DNA of 22,575 nt from SIG565 sp045646145 (lineage in GTDB: Bacteria; Bacillota; Clostridia; Oscillospirales; Acutalibacteraceae), in assembly GCA_045646145.1 (NCBI GenBank), contig JAZRKE010000045.1, positions 1 through 22,575 of the forward strand, written 5' to 3'. How positions within the stretch are numbered: the stretch's first letter is position 1; each line of letters begins with the position of its first letter. Under the pieces are notes generated by a model, which saw only the letters and a list, made by a program, of their open reading frames with translations, did not search any database and had not been told where the DNA came from. Positions 6,917 to 13,786 of the stretch are shown here, piece after piece. The translations under genes were made by a program, and so were the position numbers.

Positions 6917-8731
6917 TCACCACCAAGCCACACTATAATAAGTTGTTGTCGAAGCACTTGTTTTTAAATAAACTTCTATTACATATATTTCTCCCGACAC
7001 TACACTGTCAATCTCTACAATTTCTACATTGCCTCTATTTTGATTAGATTGATAAATTAGGGTACCTAATGAGTTATATATTCTTAAATCTAAGTCTGCT
7101 ACCCCAATATTAGAAGGCGGATAAGAATTTGTGTGGTCAGTTCCCACAACGCAAACATTTTTGAGCCATGATAATGATATTCTAAATTTTGAATCATCAG
7201 GGGATGCAGTTAAATAATATCTTTCATATGTTCCAACCGGTGCAGTAGCAGAAAAATTGGAATTCACATACCGATAATTAGCAGTTGCTAAAGCTTCCTC
7301 CGCATTTACACACCCTGCGCCATACACATTGTATGCCGAATCCGATGGTTTATAATTATGGATAGGGTGATCAATGGAAGCTGTTAAAATTGCTTTCATT
7401 GCTGCCTGTTTCGTTTTGAGTGTAGGAAAAGATTGGCACAATTGAGCAACAATACCTGCGACCTGTGGCGCCGCATAACTTGTACCCGAGTCTGTCGTAA
7501 CAGGTGTGGAAATATTCGTTCCAGGCGCTACCAAATCTGGTTTCAAAGATATTGAATTGTTGTTCTCAATATAAGAAGAATCTGTAGCAATTTCATCATC
7601 TAATAATGATACGGTATTCTTATCATTTAAGTTACCTACTGTAATTACATTGTATGCTAACCCAGGCGAACATACATAATTGTAGGGATTAGTGTTACTT
7701 TCTGGTTTATTATCTAAATTTCCTGATGCACTAACAATATGTACGCTATGTTCAATAGCTACGTGCTCTAACCATAAATCAAAGTCTTCATATTCCCCAG
7801 AATACTGGCCATTATAATACAAGGAAAAACTCATATTTATAACATTAACGCCTTTTCCTATTAACCATTCAACACGTTCCCTCCAATTCATATTATTATT
7901 ATCAAAATAAGTTGCATAAAACATCGCATCAGGCACAATACCATAATATGTAATGCCATTTGTAATATATTCGCTACCCATTAAAATCGATGCAACATGA
8001 GAGGCATGTGCTGAAAAAACAGTTTTATTAACATTTGGGTCAAAAGCAATTTTATTTAGAGGAATGTTGTAACTTCCCCTTTCTGGCAATCCTCCATACT
8101 CTAAAATTCCAATCTTAATACCCGTTCCTGTTAATCCACTATAATCTCTAGTAAAACCCGCTTCAGTAACATTGTCAGCAACATTGCTAACGGGTATAGC
8201 CTCTAAATCTGGTGAATAATAAATACCCGAAACTGATAAATCCTTTGCCATGGTTGCAATCTGGGCAGGTGTTAATTCGGCTTGAATTACAGGCGCATAT
8301 CGACTCACAAAAAGCAAATTACCACCTGCAGATGTTCTCGAACCGAACACTTTAGAATGTTTATTTAAAAATGCTTCGGACTGCTCAGTCTGAGCCTCGG
8401 CATAAACAGCTCGTTCTGTTTCGATATAGGCATCAACCTCAGCGTGGGTAACCTCGGCAGCAGTTTTTTCATTTGCAAGACTTGCTTTACTGAATCCCGT
8501 TTTTTCTAAAACCTTTTCTTCTACCTTATTGGTATCTATTTCATAAAGCCAGATATCAACAGGGATTAAATCGGTAGCAGTTGCCGCCGAAAGTACCTCT
8601 TTAAGCTGAGGGTCGATATATGCCGTATAGATTTTAGTGGGAACGCTTCCCATTGTTACTATACAAATAACAACTACCATTATTATTGATAAAGATATTT
8701 TTAAAGTGTTTGTGATTTTAGATTTACGCAT
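6917..8731 (-). CDS. Secreted S8 (subtilisin-like) serine protease with Glu at the Asp site
   Basis: A 604-residue secreted subtilase. A hydrophobic signal segment covers about 11-32. A pro-region covers about 39-182 (I9-like, ending ELTPAQIATMAKDLSVSGIY). The catalytic domain covers about 195-475. A C-terminal P/PPC-like beta domain covers about 485-604 (DLDLRIYNSLGTLIYQS). His242 (SAHASHV), oxyanion Asn338 (SASGN) and Ser418 (GTSYAAPQVAG) are in place. The Asp position, normally in an I-D-T/S-G context, reads IGILEYGG with Glu211. It may be an active variant, slow, or a pseudoprotease. The start ATG at 8731 has GGAGG 7 bases upstream. It is first of two coupled genes behind an attenuator-like leader and is AT-richer than its neighbours. 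Substrate unknown. Confidence 0.9.
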   Translation of the reverse strand: MRKSKITNTLKISLSIIMVVVICIVTMGSVPTKIYTAYIDPQLKEVLSAATATDLIPVDIWLYEIDTNKVEEKVLEKTGFSKASLANEKTAAEVTHAEVDAYIETERAVYAEAQTEQSEAFLNKHSKVFGSRTSAGGNLLFVSRYAPVIQAELTPAQIATMAKDLSVSGIYYSPDLEAIPVSNVADNVTEAGFTRDYSGLTGTGIKIGILEYGGLPERGSYNIPLNKIAFDPNVNKTVFSAHASHVASILMGSEYITNGITYYGIVPDAMFYATYFDNNNMNWRERVEWLIGKGVNVINMSFSLYYNGQYSGEYEDFDLWLEHVAIEHSVHIVSASGNLDNKPESNTNPYNYVCSPGLAYNVITVGNLNDKNTVSLLDDEIATDSSYIENNNSISLKPDLVAPGTNISTPVTTDSGTSYAAPQVAGIVAQLCQSFPTLKTKQAAMKAILTASIDHPIHNYKPSDSAYNVYGAGCVNAEEALATANYRYVNSNFSATAPVGTYERYYLTASPDDSKFRISLSWLKNVCVVGTDHTNSYPPSNIGVADLDLRIYNSLGTLIYQSNQNRGNVEIVEIDSVVSGEIYVIEVYLKTSASTTTYYSVAWW

Positions 8732-8779
8732 AACTAAACCTCCATAAAAATTTATTTTGCTTAAATATATAGAGGTGTC

Positions 8780-8793
8780 GTTTTGTACAAAAC
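8780..8793. repeat. 14-base perfect palindrome downstream of attenuator
   Basis: GTTTTGTACAAAAC is fully self-complementary. It overlaps the end of the T-tract of the leader terminator and lies about 50 bases before the protease start codon. It could be an operator, a second small hairpin in read-through RNA, or chance in AT-rich DNA. Confidence 0.45.
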
Positions 8794-8828
8794 AAAACGC
8801 ACCAAGAGCCTAATACACTCCCGATGCG
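8788..8828 (-). terminator. Leader terminator (attenuator) upstream of the subtilase
   Basis: On the minus strand CGCATCGGGAG (8818-8828, segment 2) pairs with CTCTTGGTGCG (8798-8808, segment 3) over 11 positions including three G-U pairs. It is followed by TTTTGTTTTG (8788-8797). It lies after a promoter and a short ORF but before the protease gene, so it would end transcription prematurely unless prevented. Segment 2 can instead pair with segment 1 inside the leader ORF. Confidence 0.78.
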
Positions 8829-8886
8829 CTTATAGTTCACTTTTAATTTTTAAGTTTAAAATTAAATCTGCCCGCACCGAGAGTGT
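8815..8886 (-). promoter_or_regulatory. Antiterminator alternative of the attenuator
   Basis: Segment 1 (8873-8886, ACACTCTCGGTGCG on the minus strand) can pair along its full 14 bases with segment 2 (8815-8828, CGCATCGGGAGTGT), with two G-U pairs. A nested AT hairpin, TTTAATTTT/AAAATTAAA (8842-8850 with 8858-8866), brings the arms together. This pairing consumes the 5' arm of the terminator. The inner 11 bases of segment 1 differ from terminator segment 3 at one base only (plus strand CGCACCGAGAG versus CGCACCAAGAG), the signature of a switch with competing partners. Confidence 0.72.
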
Positions 8887-8906
8887 AAAAAATGATCGTT
8901 TATCAT
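8862..8906 (-). CDS. 14-codon leader peptide ORF (MINDHFLHSRCGQI)
   Basis: Too short for routine gene calling, but supported by a strong GGAGGTGG (8912-8919) placed 5-8 bases before ATG 8906 and by a promoter just upstream. Codons 7-12 contain antiterminator segment 1, and the TAA stop sits in the nested AT hairpin. A ribosome reaching the stop would cover much of segment 1 and favour the terminator. A ribosome held near the start, or absent, would leave segment 1 free and favour read-through. No run of one amino acid is present, so it does not look like a classical biosynthetic amino-acid attenuator. Confidence 0.68.
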   Translation of the reverse strand: MINDHFLHSRCGQI

Positions 8907-8939
8907 TTCGTCCACCTCCAATACGGTTTTTACAATTTT

Positions 8940-8968
8940 AATGTACCATATTTTTACAGTTAAGTCAA
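8940..8968 (-). promoter_or_regulatory. Promoter of the leader-subtilase-lipoprotein cassette
   Basis: TTGACT (8963-8968) and TACATT (8940-8945) on the minus strand are exactly 17 bases apart. Transcription would begin near 8933, about 27 bases before the leader ORF start codon. Confidence 0.8.
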
Positions 8969-8984
8969 GTTACAGCATTGTAAC
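8969..8984. promoter_or_regulatory. Inverted repeat abutting the -35 box (possible operator)
   Basis: GTTACA-GCAT-TGTAAC forms a 6-bp dyad with a 4-base centre, ending at the base directly before the -35 box of the cassette promoter. It lies between the transketolase stop and the promoter. It lacks the U-run of a terminator, so a transcription-factor site is the better reading, but no regulator gene is adjacent. Confidence 0.4.
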
Positions 8985-8987
8985 CTT

Positions 8988-9935
8988 TTATTTTTTAAGG
9001 GCAATTGCCTTTTTAGCATTTTCGGCAATATCCTTACCTCTGAGACCGAACTTATCGAGAAGGTCATTCGCCGGGCCTGACATACCGAACTGGTCGTTAA
9101 CACCAACGCGAACCACAGGCACGGGGCACTCTTCACTAAGCACTTCGCAAACTGCAGAGCCAAGTCCACCGATAATAGAATGCTCCTCGGCAGTAACGAT
9201 AGCGCCTGTTTCCTTTGCTGCCTTAATAACAGCCTCATTATCGAGCGGTTTAATGGTTGCCATATTAATAATACGAGCATTAATACCCTCAGCCTTTAAA
9301 ATATCGTAGGCTACGAGTGCCTCTGCTACCATAAGACCGGTTGCAATAATGGTTACATCATTACCCGACTTTAGCTCTACTGATTTGCCGATTTCGAATT
9401 TATAATCGTCATCGAAAATTACAGGCACTGCAAGTCTGCCGAAACGCGCATAAGTAGGACCATCATAGTTATACATAGCCTCAAGCGCCTTTTCAGCCTC
9501 AACGGCATCAGCAGGATTGATAATTACCATACCGGGAATTGTTCTGAGTATACCGATATCCTCGTTGCACTGGTGGGTAGCACCATCCTCACCTACCGAA
9601 ATACCTGCGTGGGTTGCACAAATCTTAACATTTAAGTGGGGGTAGCCTACAGAATTTCTTATCTGCTCAAAGGCTCTGCCTGCGGCAAACATTGCAAAGG
9701 AAGAACAGAAAACCTTCTTGCCGGTTGCTGCAACACCCGCAGCAATGCTTATCATATTCTGCTCAGCAATACCGCAGTTATAGAATCTTTCGGGAAAAGC
9801 CTTTTTAAAGGTGCCCGATTTTGTAGCGGCGGCAAGGTCTGCGTCTAAAACAATAAAATCATCGTACTTTTCTCCGAGCTTTACAAGACCCGAACCGTAA
9901 CCCTCACGGGTTGCCTTTTTTACTACATCAGCCAT
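8988..9935 (-). CDS. Transketolase, C-terminal subunit
   Basis: Supplies the pyrimidine-binding and C-terminal domains of a two-gene transketolase, which moves two-carbon ketol units between sugar phosphates in the pentose phosphate pathway. The 315 residues include GIAEQNM with the ThDP-activating Glu near residue 58, the SFAMFAAGRAFEQIR segment, and HAGISVGEDGATHQ. ATG at 9935 was preferred over the upstream GTG at 9944, because the AGGAGG lies 8 bases before the ATG but directly abuts the GTG. The start is 12 bases after the stop of the N-terminal subunit, so the two are co-transcribed and likely assemble together. DXS-like proteins share these motifs, but the size and partner fit transketolase. 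Confidence 0.95.
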   Translation of the reverse strand: MADVVKKATREGYGSGLVKLGEKYDDFIVLDADLAAATKSGTFKKAFPERFYNCGIAEQNMISIAAGVAATGKKVFCSSFAMFAAGRAFEQIRNSVGYPHLNVKICATHAGISVGEDGATHQCNEDIGILRTIPGMVIINPADAVEAEKALEAMYNYDGPTYARFGRLAVPVIFDDDYKFEIGKSVELKSGNDVTIIATGLMVAEALVAYDILKAEGINARIINMATIKPLDNEAVIKAAKETGAIVTAEEHSIIGGLGSAVCEVLSEECPVPVVRVGVNDQFGMSGPANDLLDKFGLRGKDIAENAKKAIALKK

Positions 9936-9947
9936 TTGTGCCACCTC

Positions 9948-10790
9948 CTAATTTAAAGCTTCAAGCTGAGATTTCAGCTCTGCCATAGCGATTTCGTACT
10001 GCTCATCATTCGGCGCTGAGCCGTGCCAACCAACTGCATTCTCCATAAAGGAAACACCCTTGCCCTTAACAGTTGTGGCTATAATTGCGGTCGGCTTACC
10101 GTTGCTTAAGCCGTTAGCCTTATTTAAGGCATCTTCAATTGCCCCGAAATCGTTACCGTCGATTTCAATTACATTCCAACCGAAAGCCTCAAACTTCTTA
10201 TCAATGGGTTTAGGTGAGTTAACCTCGTCAACAGTACCGTCAATCTGAAGATTGTTGAAATCAACAAAGGCTACGAGGTTATCAAGTTTTTTAGCCGCGG
10301 CAAACATAGCAGCCTCCCAAACCTGACCCTCTTCAATTTCACCGTCGCCTAAGATAGAATAAACCTTATATGTATCGCCGAAATGCTTAGCAGATAAAGC
10401 CATACCGGCGGCTGCCGATATACCCTGACCGAGTGAGCCTGTTGACATATCAACACCGGGAATGTGCTTCATATCGGGATGTCCCTGTAAAATAGAGCCG
10501 ATTTGACGAAGTCCCGATAATAGTTCGGTATCAAAAAATCCGCGATGAGCGAGTACCGAATAAAGCGCGGGAGCGGCGTGTCCTTTAGAGAGAACAAAGC
10601 GGTCGCGGTCGGCCTTCTTGGGATCGGTAGGGTCGATATTCATATGCTCAAAATAGAGATATGTAAGAATATCTGTGCTTGAGAGTGAACCTCCCGGATG
10701 GCCAGCCTTTGCGGCGTGAATTCCCTCAATAATGCCCATTCTAACATTTAAGGCAATTTTGGTAAGTTCCTTTTGTTTAAGTAAATCCAT
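9948..10790 (-). CDS. Transketolase, N-terminal (ThDP-binding) subunit
   Basis: Carries the diphosphate-binding half of split transketolase. The 280 residues show KAGHPGG (H31), LSKGHAAPALY (H71) and the ThDP/metal motif GDGEIEEGQVWEA beginning at residue 148 and closing with NNLQIDG (169-175). Full-length transketolases are about 650 residues; here the same sequence is divided between two adjacent genes, a normal arrangement in many clostridia and archaea and not a frameshift. ATG 10790 has GGGAG 7 bases upstream. No clear promoter is visible in the 48 bases before it, so it may be read from the upstream rluA-family gene. Confidence 0.95.
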   Translation of the reverse strand: MDLLKQKELTKIALNVRMGIIEGIHAAKAGHPGGSLSSTDILTYLYFEHMNIDPTDPKKADRDRFVLSKGHAAPALYSVLAHRGFFDTELLSGLRQIGSILQGHPDMKHIPGVDMSTGSLGQGISAAAGMALSAKHFGDTYKVYSILGDGEIEEGQVWEAAMFAAAKKLDNLVAFVDFNNLQIDGTVDEVNSPKPIDKKFEAFGWNVIEIDGNDFGAIEDALNKANGLSNGKPTAIIATTVKGKGVSFMENAVGWHGSAPNDEQYEIAMAELKSQLEALN

Positions 10791-10838
10791 GTTTTACTCC
10801 CTTTCTGTTTTTATATGATAGAGCAAAATTGCTTAATA

Positions 10839-11738
10839 TCATTTTTTTAAAAAATCGGTAAAATACCGAGGAAGCTCGGTTTCGAACTCCATATACTTCC
10901 GTGTTTCAGGGTGGATAAATCCAAGCTTTTTAGCGTGTAGGCACTGCCCTTTTAAATTCGGCGCTACGTTTTTTGGACCGTAAACCGCGTCCCCTGCTAC
11001 AGCGTGTCCCAGATATGCCATATGCACCCTTATCTGATGTGTTCTGCCGGTTTCAAGCCTACATCTTATATGGGTAAAGGCGTTACCCCTCGAAATGACG
11101 CTATAATGTGTTACGGCATTCTTTGAATTTTCCGCCGTTACAGCCATCTGCTTTCTTTTCACAGGGTGTCTGCCTATGGGTGCATTAACCGTACCGCTAT
11201 CCTGTTTAATAACACCGTGAACTACCGCCTCATACTCTCGGACAAAGGAATGCTCCTTTATCTGCTCGGCTAAAAAATTATGTGCAATATCATTCTTAGC
11301 CACCATTAAAAGACCGCTTGTATCCTTATCTATGCGGTGAACTATACCCGGTCGCATTACGCCGTTAATTCCCGAAAGACTGTCCCTACAGTGATAAAGC
11401 AGAGCATTTACGAGCGTTCCTGAATAATTTCCTGGGGCAGGATGCACCACCATTCCCTTGGGTTTATTAACCACAAGCAAGAATTCATCCTCGAAAACAA
11501 TATCGAGTGGTATATTTTCGGGAAGAATATCGGGTGGCTCAGCGTCGGGTATGCTTACTGTAAGTGTATCCCCTGCCTTTAATTTAAAGCTCTTGCTTAA
11601 TGTTTTGCCCCTAAGCAGAACATTGCCGCCTTCAATCAGTTTTTCGGCGTGGGAACGGGTAACGCCAAGTTGCTTTGCCAAAAAGGCATCAACCCTTAAG
11701 GGTGCGGCGCTATCGCAGACTATCTCACTTACTGTCAT
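10839..11738 (-). CDS. rluD: RluA-family rRNA pseudouridine synthase (RluD-like)
   Basis: Isomerises uridines in structured RNA, probably 23S rRNA. The 299 residues start with an S4 RNA-binding domain (about 15-72). The catalytic domain has the family signature HRIDKDTSGLLMVAK with catalytic Asp137, and ETGRTHQIRVHMAYLGHAVAGD downstream. The ATG overlaps the last 14 bases of lspA, a close coupling also common in other Firmicutes, where the gene is called ylyB. The exact target uridine cannot be read from sequence, so the RluD name is by similarity. Confidence 0.93.
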   Translation of the reverse strand: MTVSEIVCDSAAPLRVDAFLAKQLGVTRSHAEKLIEGGNVLLRGKTLSKSFKLKAGDTLTVSIPDAEPPDILPENIPLDIVFEDEFLLVVNKPKGMVVHPAPGNYSGTLVNALLYHCRDSLSGINGVMRPGIVHRIDKDTSGLLMVAKNDIAHNFLAEQIKEHSFVREYEAVVHGVIKQDSGTVNAPIGRHPVKRKQMAVTAENSKNAVTHYSVISRGNAFTHIRCRLETGRTHQIRVHMAYLGHAVAGDAVYGPKNVAPNLKGQCLHAKKLGFIHPETRKYMEFETELPRYFTDFLKK

Positions 11739-12222
11739 CAGGATTTCCCCTTAGCTTTTTATCCTGAACGGAATCCAATATGAAATACACTATAAGCACT
11801 GCACAACCTGCAACTATAGCACAGTCGGCAATATTAAATATGGGGAAGGTTTGCCAGAAATCAAACTGAAGAAAATCAACAACGCGACCTGAATTAAAAA
11901 TACGGTCGTACATATTTCCAAGACCACCCGAAAGAATTAAGCATATAGCCCAGAAAAGCCACTTATTCTGAAGTCCCTTGCTCACAAGCACGGTAAGGCC
12001 GATTATCATAATAACCGCCGTAAGTGCTAGCAGTACCCATGTGTAGCCTGCAAGAATACCCCATGCGCCGCCGCTGTTGTGAACGAAATACAGGTTAAAC
12101 AGCTTCGGTATTAATGGGGCGCTTTCTCCAAGTACCATACTGCCCGAAATATAAATTTTTGTTATACGGTCGGCGGCAAAGGCTATTACCGCTACCACGC
12201 CCGCTAAAATATAACTCAGCAA
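11725..12222 (-). CDS. lspA: Lipoprotein signal peptidase II
   Basis: Membrane aspartyl protease that removes signal peptides from diacylglyceryl-modified prolipoproteins. The 165 residues hold four hydrophobic helices. The conserved stretches are GGLGNMYDRIF..GRVVDF and FPIFNIADCAI, carrying the two catalytic aspartates. The start is a TTG at 12222: GGAGG lies 7 bases before it and no in-frame ATG fits. It follows divIVA by 18 bases and overlaps the rluA-family gene. Its own product would mature the lipoprotein of the protease cassette elsewhere in the window. Confidence 0.95.
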   Translation of the reverse strand: MLSYILAGVVAVIAFAADRITKIYISGSMVLGESAPLIPKLFNLYFVHNSGGAWGILAGYTWVLLALTAVIMIIGLTVLVSKGLQNKWLFWAICLILSGGLGNMYDRIFNSGRVVDFLQFDFWQTFPIFNIADCAIVAGCAVLIVYFILDSVQDKKLRGNPDDSK

Positions 12223-12240
12223 AACTTTACCTCCAACGGT

Positions 12241-13035
12241 TTATTTTCTAAAAAAACCATTCTTAAAAACTTCCTCGCCCTCATCGTTTTCTTCTTCGGG
12301 CGGTAAGGTATCATCGTTGAAAACAAAGCCCTTAGGCTCTAAAGACTCTGTTTCATTTACTTTAACATCCTCATTCTCGGCTTCGCTCGGCGCTATAAAA
12401 GCCGAAACATCAGGCTCCTCATCTACCTTTAATGCCACCGCTTCAGCCGCACGGGCGGCATCCATAGCAACACAATCCGGCATTTCGTTGATAATTTCGA
12501 GCTGCTTTTTATAAAGGGCAAGTAGCTCGGATTTGAATGTAGCAATTTCAATTCTTGTTTTATCAAAAAGCGCCTGCTGACGCTTAACAGCATCGGCAGT
12601 AGCCGCTTCAACTGCCTCCTGTTTTTTGTGGGCTAACGCCAAAGAAGCCTTAAGCTCATTCTCGGCTGAGGCTTTTTTCTCACTAAACTTAACATCAAAG
12701 GTATCTAACAATAATTTGGCTTCGCCTGCCGCATTATCTGCCGCCGCCTTTGCCTCGTTTATAATCATTGCCGCCTTTTCTTTGGCATCGCTCACCGTTT
12801 TATCGGCAAGTTTCTGCGCCTCAATTAATATACTCTGCAGACTCGACTGTGAATTCTTATATGAATCTATTTCGTCTTCAAGCGAATTTATCTTATTTGT
12901 AAGCTCGGTAATGCGGGCTTCATAAAATGAATAATCCTCTTCGATAACATCTAAAAGATTATCCACCTCATCCTGTTTATAGCCACCCACGGCTTTAGAA
13001 AATCGCACCTCTCTGATATCGTTGGCTGTTAACAT
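12241..13035 (-). CDS. divIVA: DivIVA-family cell-division/polarity protein
   Basis: Coiled-coil membrane-curvature protein of the divisome and poles. The 264 residues begin MLTANDIREVRFSKAVGGYK followed by QDEVDNLLDVIEEDY, the DivIVA N-terminal signature. A long, Ala/Lys/Glu-rich coiled coil (about 30-190) and an acidic, disordered tail (about 205-264) follow. ATG 13035 was chosen because GGAGG lies 9 bases upstream; longer in-frame starts at 13056 and 13065 would sit on top of that site. In B. subtilis DivIVA a Phe-Arg pair inserts in the membrane; here the aligned residues appear to be Val-Gly. Located between ylmH and lspA as in many Firmicutes. Confidence 0.93.
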   Translation of the reverse strand: MLTANDIREVRFSKAVGGYKQDEVDNLLDVIEEDYSFYEARITELTNKINSLEDEIDSYKNSQSSLQSILIEAQKLADKTVSDAKEKAAMIINEAKAAADNAAGEAKLLLDTFDVKFSEKKASAENELKASLALAHKKQEAVEAATADAVKRQQALFDKTRIEIATFKSELLALYKKQLEIINEMPDCVAMDAARAAEAVALKVDEEPDVSAFIAPSEAENEDVKVNETESLEPKGFVFNDDTLPPEEENDEGEEVFKNGFFRK

Positions 13036-13048
13036 ACCTGAAAACCTC

Positions 13049-13786
13049 CTAAGCATATTTTTCAATTTTAATTTTTATTCTGCCCTTTCGGGTTTCTCCC
13101 ATAAGGGAACTGACAGTAAATTTGCCCGTTCCTCTTACGGTAATTTTATCACCTGAGACTACCGCCTTTGTGGGTTTTTCGCAGATTAGAGAATTTACAC
13201 TAACCCGTTTTTCAGTTATTAACTCATTAGCGGTATTTCGCGATACCGAGCATATTGCCGCCACTACACAGTCCAGCCTCATAGATGACACGGTAATAGA
13301 CTGCAAAACTCTATTGGTTGTTCGAGGAAGCGGAAAGGAAAAACCTTCCATAACCTTAACGCCCACGCGACCCACAGTTGTCAGTTCCTGGCAGGTCAAC
13401 CGAGCGATACTATCCGATAGGAAGATTACCGCCCTGCCGTTTTCTATAAGGATATCCCCCACCGTCTCACGCTTTATGCCGAGAGAAAGAACGGCGCCTA
13501 AAAAATCGCGATGGGAAAGCACATCGAGTGTTCTGTATGTTACGGTTACACTCGAAATTGGGAATGCCCTTTCACTCCGAGGAATATTGTGAGGAAAAGC
13601 GCCGAGAAAAACGCGAGACGCACCCTCATAGCCACCGAAAAACATAAACCTCTCATATTCTCCAAGCAGCTGCTTTGCGAAAGCCGCCTCTTCCTCAGAC
13701 AAAAAGCCTAAAAACTGCGGTTTACCGGTATTCTCACATTGCCCCTTTAAAGAGAACAGGCGCTCCTTTAAAAATTTAGGCTCCAT
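13049..13786 (-). CDS. ylmH: YlmH-type S4-domain RNA-binding protein
   Basis: YlmH proteins bind RNA through a C-terminal S4 domain and have been linked to ribosome-associated quality control in B. subtilis. The 245 residues have an N-terminal domain with the GAFPHNIP and LSHRDFLGAVLSLGIKRETVGDI segments typical of YlmH, then the S4 domain (about 165-230) with SSMRLDCVVAAICSVSRNTA and EKRVSVNS. The start codon shares one base with the sepF stop (TAATG), showing translational coupling. Order sepF-ylmH-divIVA is the usual Firmicutes division-cluster arrangement. Confidence 0.93.
   Translation of the reverse strand: MEPKFLKERLFSLKGQCENTGKPQFLGFLSEEEAAFAKQLLGEYERFMFFGGYEGASRVFLGAFPHNIPRSERAFPISSVTVTYRTLDVLSHRDFLGAVLSLGIKRETVGDILIENGRAVIFLSDSIARLTCQELTTVGRVGVKVMEGFSFPLPRTTNRVLQSITVSSMRLDCVVAAICSVSRNTANELITEKRVSVNSLICEKPTKAVVSGDKITVRGTGKFTVSSLMGETRKGRIKIKIEKYA

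Noticed and set aside
8862..8906. Amino-acid biosynthesis type leader peptide
   Set aside because: The 14 codons contain no run of one amino acid, and the downstream genes are not biosynthetic.
8988..10790. Frameshifted single transketolase gene
   Set aside because: Both parts have their own ribosome sites and complete ends, and the two-gene form is common in clostridia.
10808..10834. Small hairpin AGCAA-TT-TTGCT upstream of transketolase
   Set aside because: Only 5 bp with a 2-base loop and no U-run, so neither terminator nor switch is supported.
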